37,500 nt of DNA from Symbiodinium natans (Eukaryota > Sar > Dinophyceae > Suessiales > Symbiodiniaceae): NCBI GenBank assembly GCA_905221605.1, contig CAJNDS010002754.1:142501-180000 (forward strand), written 5' to 3'. Below are positions 23,201 through 31,442 of this stretch, piece after piece. A program made the position numbers and the translations under genes. The notes beneath the pieces were generated by a model. That model worked only from the letters and a program-made list of their open reading frames with translations. It did not search any database and had not been told where the DNA came from. Each line of letters opens with the position of its first letter. Within the stretch, counting starts at the first letter, position 1.

Positions 23201-24783
23201 CCTCCAGGGAAACAGGTGCGGGCAATGCATGCGTGTGGGAGTCCAAGCATGACGTCGTGGATTCCATGTCTGCGCTGTTGCAAAGGGATGAATGTAACCT
23301 GACCAATGCTGGTCAGTATAATGAGCCTTTGGGTTTGTGTCCCAACCTCTTCAAGGTAGACGGTGAGACTAGGATGGCAGGGACTACTCAGCATAGCAGT
23401 CCTACTGAGTACTACCAGATCTACTCGGATGAAGAGAGTGATGGCAGTGACCAGCAACAGAGCGCTTATGACCACCCATGGGAACTCAATGACCTCGGCT
23501 GTGTGCACTTGTCCGTGTCCTCCAAGACACTATGGCCGCCGTTGCCCGTTGTACAAGGAGTGCCATTAATGCTGGTACGCCGTGAATGCTTGGGGAGCCT
23601 GCAAGTGCGTTGTTGGTCCTTGGGTCGGTCTTTTGCTGAAATGCCTATTGGCATGACCATGTCGAGTTGTCTACTGACCCTGACCAGCGGGCCTGCGCCT
23701 CCGCGTCTATTGTCGGCACCGTCTCGACCCAATATGAACGTGTTCCTGCCGATAGCCTTTCGTTCTGGGTATCAAGTTTGCAACGTGCCCGGACAGGTTG
23801 GTGCACGTTGGGGGGAGTCCCTATACCCAGAACAAAATAAAAAACAAAAAACCGCAGTTTCTGGGGAAAAGGAACAGAGCCCTGACACCAATCTGAAAGA
23901 TGCCCTTGTGGTGGTTCCAGGTGTCCAGAAAGGTCAGGCTAGATTAGGGCAGGGAAACGTGGGTCTAGGTGCAAAGGGCAGCCAAAGATTGACAGACCCT
24001 GAGGTTGACTCAGAGATCCCAAATCCTCAGCCAAAAGAGCAGGTGCAAGACGAGACATCAACTTCCTTCGTTGGTCCAAAGCCCGCCTGGCGTAGTGGTG
24101 TTTCCTGTGGTGCGTCAGCACCAATGCCAGACATGAAAACAGGCGGACAAGACTCAGGTGCCCAAGCAGGTAAAGAGGGAATGAATCAGTCTGTGTGCCT
24201 GCTACCGAGCAACCAAGACAATGAGATCCAGGGAGGTCAAGTCAAGGACATCCGTCCTGGGGCCCGTCCCGAGGCCCGTGACCGCTGTGTGCAAAGTCGG
24301 ATGCATGTGCGCAGTGATGTTTGTGTTCGAAAAGGTGCCTATAAGATCAGGGCTGGGGCTGCGTGTTTCAGGCCAGGTCAAAAGGGTGCTGCGAGCCAAG
24401 CCACGGGAATTCATCCCGAGGCACAAAACAGCGGTGTGCAAAGTCGGATGCATGCACATCGTGTGGTTGGTGCCACCGCAGGTGCCACATGTCAGTTAGG
24501 TGCCTATGAGGTTCAGGCAGGTCCGCTGTGTTCAGGGCCTGAGCAGGTAGGCGCCGCAACTTTGCCAGGTGCCCATAAGGTTCAGGTAGGTTCTTTGCGT
24601 TCCGTGCTGAATCAAGCAGGTACCACACCTCACTCATGTGAAAATGAGAGCCAGGCAGGGTCTTTAAGTCCCTTGCCGAATCAAGCAGGTCCTTCGAGTC
24701 CCGTGCCTGACCCAGTAAGTGCCACGTGTCAACTAAGTGCCCGTCAGGTTCAGGCAGGTCCTTCCTTCGTGTCCCGTGCCTGA
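20290..24783 (+). CDS. Giant repeat-rich protein, ORF1 of the LTR element (possible Gag-like N-terminal part)
   Basis: About 1,497 codons open without a stop. I chose the ATG at 20,290 because it has a GCCATGG context inside the LTR end; an upstream GTG is less likely. The protein has no domain I recognise and looks mostly disordered. It has three sets of internal repeats: three units of about 39 residues with a PGE.RES.RGES core (residues about 500-590), three units of about 26 residues with a PKSA.PSHLNP.G.FGL core (about 856-922), and many units of about 22 residues with a GA.KVQAGP...PDPAGT core (from about 1,340 to the stop). An acidic patch with DEESDGSDQQQ lies near residue 1,043. The stop is caused by a CTTC duplication at 24,761-24,768, after which the repeats continue in another frame. 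The natural product is therefore probably longer. Confidence 0.7.
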   Translation: MASIGYEPKLRSAAYGRRSNILEEWLASPTTDVETADQGRGTHHGAMDGLRAGCGSCCMCFSVDFEAEPGWSSSDNSKDVSSERVQWSISPSGGMPLPFTVDVLEERGVLLEAGRMQGRNVPTCVGSDSQENLTDQCGSNGMVKDRQPGASGGVAQRALEFSSTGYDCTSGLATQGRVLQYLMYGCDPADEMTGTWETHGLKNAAGRTDVDSGFVESWVREEQVPRPLTDGSLRDQTHEGVGTCRPDPLMPLIEELEGVQTSRQEEFVGLSSLGRIPSTWKSDICVDADVGSRAANFKATLGDYKGSLGSSVPEEVPEAPRPGLPEHASCGMSHAYFPGPADTIWVSPQNPKRVTRAFPNQQANGGFVLVVPGDDRNTPTSSAQGMSQGPTVDSGEDTPEWPVQSACKPPQLGLGSQGSDSVKDSHPGSSLQESHCETPGQSKSPSFGRDVTVEFNGCLDTNDTNVALRHQDALSATGRAEWSGYSGRVDLIHASTKPETRIDGICEPHIPGEPRESFRGESSTFVSTEPDANVSGGCKPHVHAELRESSRGECLTLALSESEQGTGRNCKPHSPGELHESHCGESLTDVCRGLSGEAENYPPQGPREGKNPAEHAFDLVCSVQSGLSSDACARQEWTASHDKATNNLPKVARLVPVEIGDERSVRVCTPPCAWPATSIEVPLSEWPRKVPPPFQEESCDPSGLLDHNRPLNPETQLRSTDPLKVLTEEDLVRERVLWCVGEVGMHEAMTAISIQPEVERNQVAAPKGDDKASAVLSGAGLLEEGRTPVSVTNTGTKANRGTSFPPLPLRPPTPVTLVGNLSKVTPAWVQTARATQESVRPNTGDSVPLCRSNEGVIGPKSAQPSHLNPVGSFGLGPASEISPKSAQQSHPDPVGSFGLSPASVISPKSARPSHLNPKGPFGLDAHTLPVPNAASSPRMTGSVLRSQVPLPGWVQDGLRDRASTRFFPIPASRETGAGNACVWESKHDVVDSMSALLQRDECNLTNAGQYNEPLGLCPNLFKVDGETRMAGTTQHSSPTEYYQIYSDEESDGSDQQQSAYDHPWELNDLGCVHLSVSSKTLWPPLPVVQGVPLMLVRRECLGSLQVRCWSLGRSFAEMPIGMTMSSCLLTLTSGPAPPRLLSAPSRPNMNVFLPIAFRSGYQVCNVPGQVGARWGESLYPEQNKKQKTAVSGEKEQSPDTNLKDALVVVPGVQKGQARLGQGNVGLGAKGSQRLTDPEVDSEIPNPQPKEQVQDETSTSFVGPKPAWRSGVSCGASAPMPDMKTGGQDSGAQAGKEGMNQSVCLLPSNQDNEIQGGQVKDIRPGARPEARDRCVQSRMHVRSDVCVRKGAYKIRAGAACFRPGQKGAASQATGIHPEAQNSGVQSRMHAHRVVGATAGATCQLGAYEVQAGPLCSGPEQVGAATLPGAHKVQVGSLRSVLNQAGTTPHSCENESQAGSLSPLPNQAGPSSPVPDPVSATCQLSARQVQAGPSFVSRA
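20302..20313 (+). promoter_or_regulatory. Primer binding site, anticodon-arm (half-tRNA Met) type
   Basis: GGTTATGAGCCC starts two bases after the LTR. Its complement GGGCTCATAACC is the 3' side of a methionine tRNA anticodon stem-loop with anticodon CAU. Drosophila copia primes from this same region, using a cleaved 5' half of initiator tRNA(Met). The complement of the following bases (to about 20,331) also looks like a D-arm (GCAGCTGAGCGC), so pairing may be longer. An ordinary PBS would start TGG and match the tRNA 3' end; this one does not. Confidence 0.75.
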
Positions 24784-26977
24784 CCCAGCAGGCACCACGT
24801 GTCAACCAAGTGCCCATCAGGTTCAGGCAGGTCCTTCGTGTCTCGTGCCTGACCCAGCAGGCACCACGTGTCAATCAGGTGCCCATCAGGTTCAGGCAGG
24901 CCCTTCGTGTTCCGTGCCTGACCCAGCAGATACCAGGTGTCAGACAGAGATCCAAAAGACCCAGAAAGGTCCTTCATGCCCCAGGATGAATCAGTCAGGT
25001 GCCGCAGCTTGCCTAGGTGCCGATGAGGTTCAGGCAGGTTCCTTACCTTCCCTACCAGGTCACGCCGGCTTTGCAGGCCCAAAGGGTACCAACAAGATCC
25101 AAGTAGGTTCTGTGCACCCCATGCCAGTTCCTTTGTGGACCGTCAGTGAGACAGGGGGTGTGATGCGAGTGGATCCGCTAAAAGCCAATGCAGGTTCACC
25201 AAGAAGCGATTTAAATGCCTTACTTGGATGTGGCAAGATATGCCAGTCGGTGGTGTCCATGCTGGGGGGAGCACAACTCTGGGTGCAGGACTGCGCACTA
25301 GCATCCATCGTTACCCTTTTTAGGATATCTAAGGGTGTACAAGAGTGCAAGAAAATAAACTGTGCCTGGCCCCCAAGAAGATCAGGGAACACCGCAGAAT
25401 GGCTTTCTCAGGGTGTGAATACGCTAGTTGCAGAGAGAAGGAGTAAAGAGCCTGATTCTAATTTGGGTTCTACGGACATGGCTGCAATGCCGGAGCTAGT
25501 CGAACCGGAAACGGTTTTAAGTCCAGCTGCGGTAGGCTTGCATAGCCACGAGTCTGGACCAGTCCCCGTGAGCTTTACCCCGCCGCAAGAGCAGCCTGCC
25601 TTGATTCCGCATGATCACCCACTCAAGCTGGCGATAATGATCACGGCCGCATCCACCCTTGAAAATGTGTGTGTTTTACGACTGAGGCTGGTTCAGACAG
25701 GTTTGCCTGAGTATATTTGGCAAAAATACTCGGGAGGACACTTTAAGATCCAGCACAACCAATTTCACAAACAAGCAGAGGTTGGTGTGGGTAACTGGGT
25801 TTTGTCACAAGCAGCAGCCCAGTTGCAGCCACGCATCGTGTCCGTGTACCAGGATACGGAACAGCTCGGAGCATTCATGGAAGCAGTGATCGTGGACTTG
25901 CGTGACGACGGGAAGTATCCTGAGCCAGGAAAAGAGGTGATTCGTGAAAACCTCTTCAAAATGTTGAAGCACATTCACCGCATGAATACGATCGCAAGTC
26001 AAGTGAGATCACTGTACGGTTGCTTTGACTGGAAATTACGTGGTGAGGAATATGATTACACGTTAAGTAGTCTGCTCCCGCCCAGAAGCTTCTTTGAGGC
26101 ACCTGAGAGCAACAAACTTGAAGAGAAGGATAGATGGTTGTTGCTAGAGGATGGTGTGCCATTTGTGCAGGCACAGCCAGTGCCAAACGATCAGCTTCAA
26201 CCTGTGATGCAAGAGCCGTCCGAGCAGGCTGTGTCGCCAGCCCAAGTGGCGTCTCCACCAGGTGAGGCACCGGGCGTGTTCGTGATTTCTGATGAACTGC
26301 CGCACGAAAAGGCTCGTAAAAGGCCTTTCAATGATCTTCGCTTGAGGGCCTGGAGTTGCCTCTTTAACAGTAAGAGTTTTGAGCAAGCAGTGGGACAGCA
26401 AGCACTGCTTAGCTGCTGCACGTACTTTGGTTCTGTCCATAGCACGCAGCAGCCTCCGACCTCTGTACCCGATCCTTCCAAGGGTCCAGGTTCGGCGCCT
26501 GAAGCCAGCTCTACAGAAGGGCAGAACACAGTTCGTGCCGGATGGGGTATTTGCCCACATTACCGAAAGGGATATTGCAGGTATGGCGATGCCTGCCGAT
26601 ATGAGCATGTTCCTTGCACAGCAAGCAAACCCTTTACCCCAGTGCAGGACCAGGAAACAAGGCACCGCCATGACAGTCAGTTGAAGACCCATGGTGTCGT
26701 ACCCACAAGCTGGGGCGTGTGCCCACACCTAAACAGGGGCTTCTGCAGGTATGGTAAGGACTGTAGATACGAACATGACATCGAGACGTCCGACAGACAA
26801 AAGCCTGTGGATGATTCCGTAGAAATAAGGGGGTTGCTACAAATAGCTGGGGCGTGTGTCCACACTTCCAAAAGGGATTTTGTAAATACAGCGACCAATG
26901 CAGGTATCAGCATGTCCCAGCGGAATGGGGAAATGAACATGTCTCCAGCTGTGAAAAGTCGGAAAAGGTTGGGATAA
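24737..26977 (+). CDS. ORF2 of the LTR element: helical region plus CCCH zinc fingers 1 and 2
   Basis: This frame continues the ORF1 repeats after the 4-bp duplication at 24,761-24,768, so its true start is probably not an ATG here. Repeats run to about 25,080. A non-repetitive, probably helical region follows (about 25,610-26,130, with LEVLRLRLVQ-like and ENLFKMLKHIHRMN-like stretches) that could be a capsid-like domain, although I cannot match it to a family. Two CCCH fingers of spacing C-x7-C-x5-C-x3-H lie at 26,552-26,608 and 26,720-26,776, each opening WG.CPH. Beyond about 26,815 the frame is probably non-native, because the third finger is read in another frame. CCCH fingers of this spacing usually bind RNA, which would fit a nucleocapsid-like role. 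Confidence 0.65.
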   Translation: MPVRFRQVLPSCPVPDPAGTTCQPSAHQVQAGPSCLVPDPAGTTCQSGAHQVQAGPSCSVPDPADTRCQTEIQKTQKGPSCPRMNQSGAAACLGADEVQAGSLPSLPGHAGFAGPKGTNKIQVGSVHPMPVPLWTVSETGGVMRVDPLKANAGSPRSDLNALLGCGKICQSVVSMLGGAQLWVQDCALASIVTLFRISKGVQECKKINCAWPPRRSGNTAEWLSQGVNTLVAERRSKEPDSNLGSTDMAAMPELVEPETVLSPAAVGLHSHESGPVPVSFTPPQEQPALIPHDHPLKLAIMITAASTLENVCVLRLRLVQTGLPEYIWQKYSGGHFKIQHNQFHKQAEVGVGNWVLSQAAAQLQPRIVSVYQDTEQLGAFMEAVIVDLRDDGKYPEPGKEVIRENLFKMLKHIHRMNTIASQVRSLYGCFDWKLRGEEYDYTLSSLLPPRSFFEAPESNKLEEKDRWLLLEDGVPFVQAQPVPNDQLQPVMQEPSEQAVSPAQVASPPGEAPGVFVISDELPHEKARKRPFNDLRLRAWSCLFNSKSFEQAVGQQALLSCCTYFGSVHSTQQPPTSVPDPSKGPGSAPEASSTEGQNTVRAGWGICPHYRKGYCRYGDACRYEHVPCTASKPFTPVQDQETRHRHDSQLKTHGVVPTSWGVCPHLNRGFCRYGKDCRYEHDIETSDRQKPVDDSVEIRGLLQIAGACVHTSKRDFVNTATNAGISMSQRNGEMNMSPAVKSRKRLG

Positions 26978-27630
26978 AGAAGGTGCAGGTATGCCCTCAC
27001 TATGCGCGAGGCTATTGCAAAAGAGGAAGCCAATGTGGTTTCACTCATGAGGCGCAGCCTTCATCCGAGGAGCATACTGCCCAGGCCGCATTCACTAAGC
27101 GGCCCCTTCACAAGCCCCTATCTCTCGCCACCAGGCAGAGATTGTATGATGTTGGCTTGCTGGATGTATGTTTTGAGTCAGTCATGGGCACATGCAGTCA
27201 CTCAGCGTGCAAATACTCGCATCGTACCTTGAAGGCTTGGGAAATTCGCTTCCTGAAGAATCTCCTAGATGAACCGGTGGACGTCATGAGTCCAACTGGT
27301 CAGCAAGATACAAGTCCAAACCAGGTGGTGTGGCAGAATGTGAAGCCTCAGGTTGAGAACCTTGCAACAATCATTCAGCAACAAGCCGAAGAGGTTGTCC
27401 CGCCGAAGTTGAGGCTTGAAGCATCGCGTCCCGCCTCTTGGTTCCGCAAGGAAGAAAACTGCAGATCCTTGGATCCACTATCCTTAGGCGTAAGTTGGGT
27501 GATAATGGGACTAGTCGGGTTGCGCTTCCGGGGAAACCAGGAAGCTGTCGCTCTTTGGATGCCCAGCCCTGCGTCTATGCCCGATCCAGCCATGGATCCC
27601 TGTCAAGCAAAACTGCGACGTGGTACATAA
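26815..27630 (+). CDS. ORF3 of the LTR element: CCCH fingers 3, 4 and a divergent fifth
   Basis: This frame opens at 26,815 after a TGA at 26,812 and carries finger 3 (26,857-26,913, CPHFQKGFCKYSDQCRYQH), finger 4 (26,992-27,048, CPHYARGYCKRGSQCGFTH) and a divergent finger with spacing C-x7-C-x4-C-x3-H (27,169-27,222). No good ATG precedes finger 3, and residues WG before the first Cys match the other fingers, so it is the continuation of ORF2. The frame change must fall between 26,815 and about 26,850; a run of five G at 26,829-26,833 is a candidate indel site. Overlap with the next frame begins at 27,420. Function is inferred only from the fingers (RNA binding). Confidence 0.65.
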   Translation, partial: FRRNKGVATNSWGVCPHFQKGFCKYSDQCRYQHVPAEWGNEHVSSCEKSEKVGIKKVQVCPHYARGYCKRGSQCGFTHEAQPSSEEHTAQAAFTKRPLHKPLSLATRQRLYDVGLLDVCFESVMGTCSHSACKYSHRTLKAWEIRFLKNLLDEPVDVMSPTGQQDTSPNQVVWQNVKPQVENLATIIQQQAEEVVPPKLRLEASRPASWFRKEENCRSLDPLSLGVSWVIMGLVGLRFRGNQEAVALWMPSPASMPDPAMDPCQAKLRRGT

Positions 27631-30600
27631 CACGTCGGTTGCCTTGCCAAGGTGGCCTGCCGGTTACATCGCCCGGTTCAAGGTTTCCCACCTCTTCTTA
27701 TGTTGCCAATCCCCCAGGGACAAAGGTTAAGGTTGCTGTGCCCACAACCGCTGCACCCGCAGGTGGTTCTCAAACGCAGTGGCCCAAAATACACCAGTCG
27801 GTGTTTCAACGCCTGCAGTGGGCAGATGTTGCGGATACTTCTGATGAGGAGTTAGATGCGCCTGGGGACCAGAACTCGATTGGCGTTCAGCCGCTAAATA
27901 TCGGGGACGATAAGAAGGTTGTAGATAGGTCCACTAGGAGAAAATTGAAAAGGTTGAAAAATGAGGCCTTTTGGAAACTGCGCCGGTCTAAGCCGTTGCC
28001 AGTTGAAGACCGAGTAGGGGCGCCAAGGCTGAGGGATAATACTTTAACTTCACGCAACGTGTTGGTAGACCCTCGCCCCGCGCAGGTGCCCAGGTATGTC
28101 TTGGACTCTCTGTGGTCTAAACTTGCAAAGCAGGATGTCCTGCCAACAGCCCTGGGCACAGGTCGACTTGACGATGTGCCCATGGACAATTTGAATGCCG
28201 AAGTGGGCCAGACAGCTCGGTCCTCGCAGAGTCTGTCAGGCTTGTCTAACAACTGTCCAACTGGTTCTCACCCTACGGGGGAGCCAGACTTTGCGCTTGG
28301 GCAACTTATTTCAGACTGCTCAGAAGACTGCCCAGGTCAGGAGAGGCAGTCCCTTCAGATAGTTCCCAAGCTGGTTTCAGCCTGTGAGGGTTGCCCTCAA
28401 GCGGGGGAGCAAGACCCTGTTCGCTGCGGGTTCCCGGACAGTGCTGTTGAGGATAGGACTCTCCTTCGGGATAGTCCAGATCCGCTGTTGAGCAGTTCTT
28501 TACAAGCCCCCAGGTTTGTCTTGAACTCCCTGTGGTGTAAGCTTGCGTCTGCAAGCAAATCTGTGTCCACCCCAAGCGATTGCAAACCTAGTTGTACTCA
28601 AACGGGGGAGCATGATCGCGCCCGATCTGCACATGCAGCCTGCTCTGCTGATCCCCTGTCCAGTCAGCCAGTGTACGCGGCTGTATCTGAGTCTAGGGTC
28701 GTCTTGAACTCAGTATGGAGCCGTCTCGCGCCTGAGAGTAAAGCAAAACCCGCCCCAAGAGCAAGCCAACGCGGACGCTCTCCACCGGGGGAGCCAAAGC
28801 TTGTTTTCGGTGCGACGAAAGACACTTCCGATGCACAAAGGTCTTTTCATCAGGCCTCGCCTGCCGTGCCTTTTACGTGCTACAGGGATGATGTAGGTGC
28901 AAGCAATGAGCATTGCTTGGGGGGAGACCACCTCACACAAAAAATGAAAAAGCGCACCTCAAGCCAAAACCCAGCACAGAAAGTGTCGCTAAATTCAAGT
29001 GAAAAAAGGGATAAGACCCTTGCCGGGACCCTTGTTGAAGCTTTGGACCTAAGTGAGCCAATTCATGGGCTAAAGGTCCCAAAGAAAATCCAGGTGAAAA
29101 TGGACTTCGATAAGACAATGGGTTTCCCCGGGGAGGGCCCCCCGAAGAAATCAAGCGCTGATCAGGGAGAAGGCTGGGGTGCATGCCCACACTTCCAGAG
29201 GGGGTTTTGTAAGTTTGGGAAAGATTGCAGGTACGTGCACTCCTCTAGGGAGGAAACACCTGCCCGTATCCCCCAGAGCTCAGGCACAGCTCTGAGCTCT
29301 TGCCCGCATTTTCAAAAGGGATTCTGCAAGTACGGTGACCAATGCCGGTATGAGCATTCCCCTAAAGCACGATCTCCCTCGGCATCCACCAAAAGAGCAG
29401 CAAGCGAATCACGTAAAATAAGTGATCAGCAAAAGAGAGCTGCAATTCAGGCTGCTAAGGAGTTTGTAAAGGGAAGACGGGCCAAAGAAAAAAGTGCGAC
29501 GGGTGAACATACGGGAAAGGCCATGGGAACTTCACCTGGCGCTGACAGGTCAAGGAGTCCACTCCGTAAGCCTCCTCCACCACCAAAGAGCAACAGGGTC
29601 GAGAGTTCCGGCCAGAGATCCACACCACCGCCACCTCCTAGAGCAAGGTCTAGGTCGGTTGTAAGTGGCCCAGAGGGTAGTGGGATTAATAAGCCTAAGT
29701 TAAGCCATGGACCTCAACTTCCGCCTACGCGCGGAAAAGGACAGTCTGCCGGAAGCGGTGGAATTGTCAAGCCAAAGTTTGAGGTCAAGATCAGTCAGTC
29801 CGTGCCAAAGGTCCCGCCTCAAATTGTTCAGCCTAAGATCGATGTGGAGTTCAACTACAGCATAGTACAAAAGGGCATGAGCTTAAAGAGAGGGACCGCG
29901 GATCTTCCGAACGTTTTGCCAAATCAGCCGTTGAACATCTCCGGGAAATTGGTGAGACAAAGACCTGGTCATCACCATGGTGAGGGTGACACAACGGTAC
30001 TGCCCTCGAAGGAATCTTTAGCCTCTATGCCTGTCAAAGTAGAGGATCCTTCTTCAACGAGCCCCTTGCCAGAGGCATCGTCATCGCATGCTTCCAATCT
30101 CGGAGTTTCCTCTGACCCAGCCAATGAGCTAGAGGGAGCGGACGGAGGAAGCGGTGCTTCGGATAGACCGTGGTTGACCCACGACGAAATCCAAGACCTA
30201 GAATGTGAAAGGCTGAAGAAGGAAGAGCAGCAGCAAGAGGAAGACTTGCGAGCTCCTACTGAGGCAAGGGTGGTTCCTAAGGTGGTCACCGCTGAGTGTA
30301 TCAATAAGCCAGAGGTTTTAGATGCAGCGCGCGGTGTGAATTCAGAAAGCCGTCCAGGGCCCTTGAACTTCCACCGCCGACAAGAGTCAGCGTCAGCTGC
30401 TGTCAGGCCTGTGGTGAGTGCAACGACAGCCGAAACATCCGGACCAATCCAAAGGGAAGGTTATAGGATAAGGCTAAGGTTGAGTGAGGATCCAACCGAC
30501 GCAGCGTATAGGATAATCACTATACAAGGAGAAAGGGAGACGCCAATAAAGGTCCACTGCACTCGTCGTATTCTGGAATGCGTGCTGTTGGTTTGGAAGA

Positions 30601-31082
30601 GTGGTTTCCGGCTTGCCAGATTAATGAGACATTTGCCAAGCCCTGAGAACCGCCTTATATCCTTTCCTCCGGTAATGAAGGAACAGTTGAGCCATGTCAT
30701 TCCCGGATCTGAGCTCGAAATTGTGTTTGAGCCAGATCCAGAAGGCTGTCAGGCAGAGGTTGACCATTCTCTGCTGAAAGGTCTTCTAGAAAGGTCGCAG
30801 TATACAGAGCGGTCGTGCCAGCACTGTGACCCAACAAGACCAACGAAACTTCTTCGTGAAACACCGCCCAGCGGACGAGGTCTGGTTCTCACATCGGATC
30901 TTCGTCTTCGGAGCTTTGCGACTGGGGTGCTGGGCAAAGACGTGTTACAAGAGCTCCACCTAGAGGGTTATCCCCTTCGTGGTCTTTGCCAGACCAAAGA
31001 CCATTGGATGACAGTCCCATTGGAATTGAGAATTCAACCAAGAGGATTCCTTTTGGTCTGGCCGGTGCCAATCCAGGACTGA
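27438..31082 (+). CDS. ORF4 of the LTR element: CCCH fingers 6 and 7, proline-rich and C-terminal globular region
   Basis: About 1,215 codons; the frame opens at 27,420 and starts with no clear ATG, so it is probably the continuation of ORF3 after a third frame change between 27,420 and 27,630. A motif of the form VL[DN]S[LV]W.[KR]L occurs three times (about 28,096, 28,513 and 28,700). Fingers 6 and 7 lie at 29,184-29,240 and 29,301-29,357, both C-x7-C-x5-C-x3-H. Basic and RS/polyproline segments follow (about 29,380-29,670, PPPPKSN, STPPPPPRARSRS). The C-terminal 230 residues look folded, with alternating hydrophobic stretches (about 30,450-31,080), but match no retroviral or retrotransposon enzyme I know. 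The stop is at 31,080-31,082. Confidence 0.7.
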   Translation: MVPQGRKLQILGSTILRRKLGDNGTSRVALPGKPGSCRSLDAQPCVYARSSHGSLSSKTATWYITRRLPCQGGLPVTSPGSRFPTSSYVANPPGTKVKVAVPTTAAPAGGSQTQWPKIHQSVFQRLQWADVADTSDEELDAPGDQNSIGVQPLNIGDDKKVVDRSTRRKLKRLKNEAFWKLRRSKPLPVEDRVGAPRLRDNTLTSRNVLVDPRPAQVPRYVLDSLWSKLAKQDVLPTALGTGRLDDVPMDNLNAEVGQTARSSQSLSGLSNNCPTGSHPTGEPDFALGQLISDCSEDCPGQERQSLQIVPKLVSACEGCPQAGEQDPVRCGFPDSAVEDRTLLRDSPDPLLSSSLQAPRFVLNSLWCKLASASKSVSTPSDCKPSCTQTGEHDRARSAHAACSADPLSSQPVYAAVSESRVVLNSVWSRLAPESKAKPAPRASQRGRSPPGEPKLVFGATKDTSDAQRSFHQASPAVPFTCYRDDVGASNEHCLGGDHLTQKMKKRTSSQNPAQKVSLNSSEKRDKTLAGTLVEALDLSEPIHGLKVPKKIQVKMDFDKTMGFPGEGPPKKSSADQGEGWGACPHFQRGFCKFGKDCRYVHSSREETPARIPQSSGTALSSCPHFQKGFCKYGDQCRYEHSPKARSPSASTKRAASESRKISDQQKRAAIQAAKEFVKGRRAKEKSATGEHTGKAMGTSPGADRSRSPLRKPPPPPKSNRVESSGQRSTPPPPPRARSRSVVSGPEGSGINKPKLSHGPQLPPTRGKGQSAGSGGIVKPKFEVKISQSVPKVPPQIVQPKIDVEFNYSIVQKGMSLKRGTADLPNVLPNQPLNISGKLVRQRPGHHHGEGDTTVLPSKESLASMPVKVEDPSSTSPLPEASSSHASNLGVSSDPANELEGADGGSGASDRPWLTHDEIQDLECERLKKEEQQQEEDLRAPTEARVVPKVVTAECINKPEVLDAARGVNSESRPGPLNFHRRQESASAAVRPVVSATTAETSGPIQREGYRIRLRLSEDPTDAAYRIITIQGERETPIKVHCTRRILECVLLVWKSGFRLARLMRHLPSPENRLISFPPVMKEQLSHVIPGSELEIVFEPDPEGCQAEVDHSLLKGLLERSQYTERSCQHCDPTRPTKLLRETPPSGRGLVLTSDLRLRSFATGVLGKDVLQELHLEGYPLRGLCQTKDHWMTVPLELRIQPRGFLLVWPVPIQD

Positions 31083-31148
31083 CGCAAGCCCTTCCCCTGT
31101 AAGCCTGTCAGGCATAAAGGGATAAGTCCTTACGTCCATTAGGACCGT

Positions 31149-31442
31149 TTGAATCCTTGCAGTCTAATTTCATGCATGGAGGATACCACCAGGCATTCCG
31201 ACTGCCATACCGGTGGTAAAACGAAGGATACCGCCAGGCATTCCGACTGCCATACCGGTGGTAAAACCAAGGATACCGCCAGGCATTCCGACTGCCATAC
31301 CGGTGGTAAAAAGGAGGACTCCACAAGGCATTCTGACTGCCATACCCGTGGAGAAGTCGACCATGTTGTCGGGTATTCTGACTACCCGTATCAGCATTAC
31401 ACGTTTTTCTTTTTGTGTCTCCCTATAAGCCCAAGGGCATAA
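31149..31442 (+). CDS. Open frame across the 45-bp hairpin array (doubtful)
   Basis: Because the unit length is a multiple of three, a 97-codon frame stays open and yields four copies of a 15-residue unit with core RHSDCHTGGK. Changes in the fifth unit alter residues (His to Tyr, Cys to Tyr) while keeping base pairing, so RNA structure rather than protein seems to be conserved. I list it because it is open, but I doubt it is translated. Confidence 0.2.
   Translation: MNPCSLISCMEDTTRHSDCHTGGKTKDTARHSDCHTGGKTKDTARHSDCHTGGKKEDSTRHSDCHTRGEVDHVVGYSDYPYQHYTFFFLCLPISPRA
31181..31395 (+). repeat. Array of five hairpin-forming repeats (45-bp unit)
   Basis: Units start at 31,181, 31,226, 31,271 and 31,316 (45 bp each), with a diverged fifth from 31,361. 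Each has an inner stem GGCA/TGCC around the loop TTCCGAC or TTCTGAC. The fifth unit has GGTA/TACC instead, a paired change, extended to CGGGTA/TACCCG. An outer stem TACCACC/GGTGGTA in unit 1 becomes a pair with one G-U in units 2 and 3, and CTCCAC/GTGGAG in unit 4. It lies between the ORF4 stop and the polypurine tract, on the RNA strand of the element. Confidence 0.9.
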
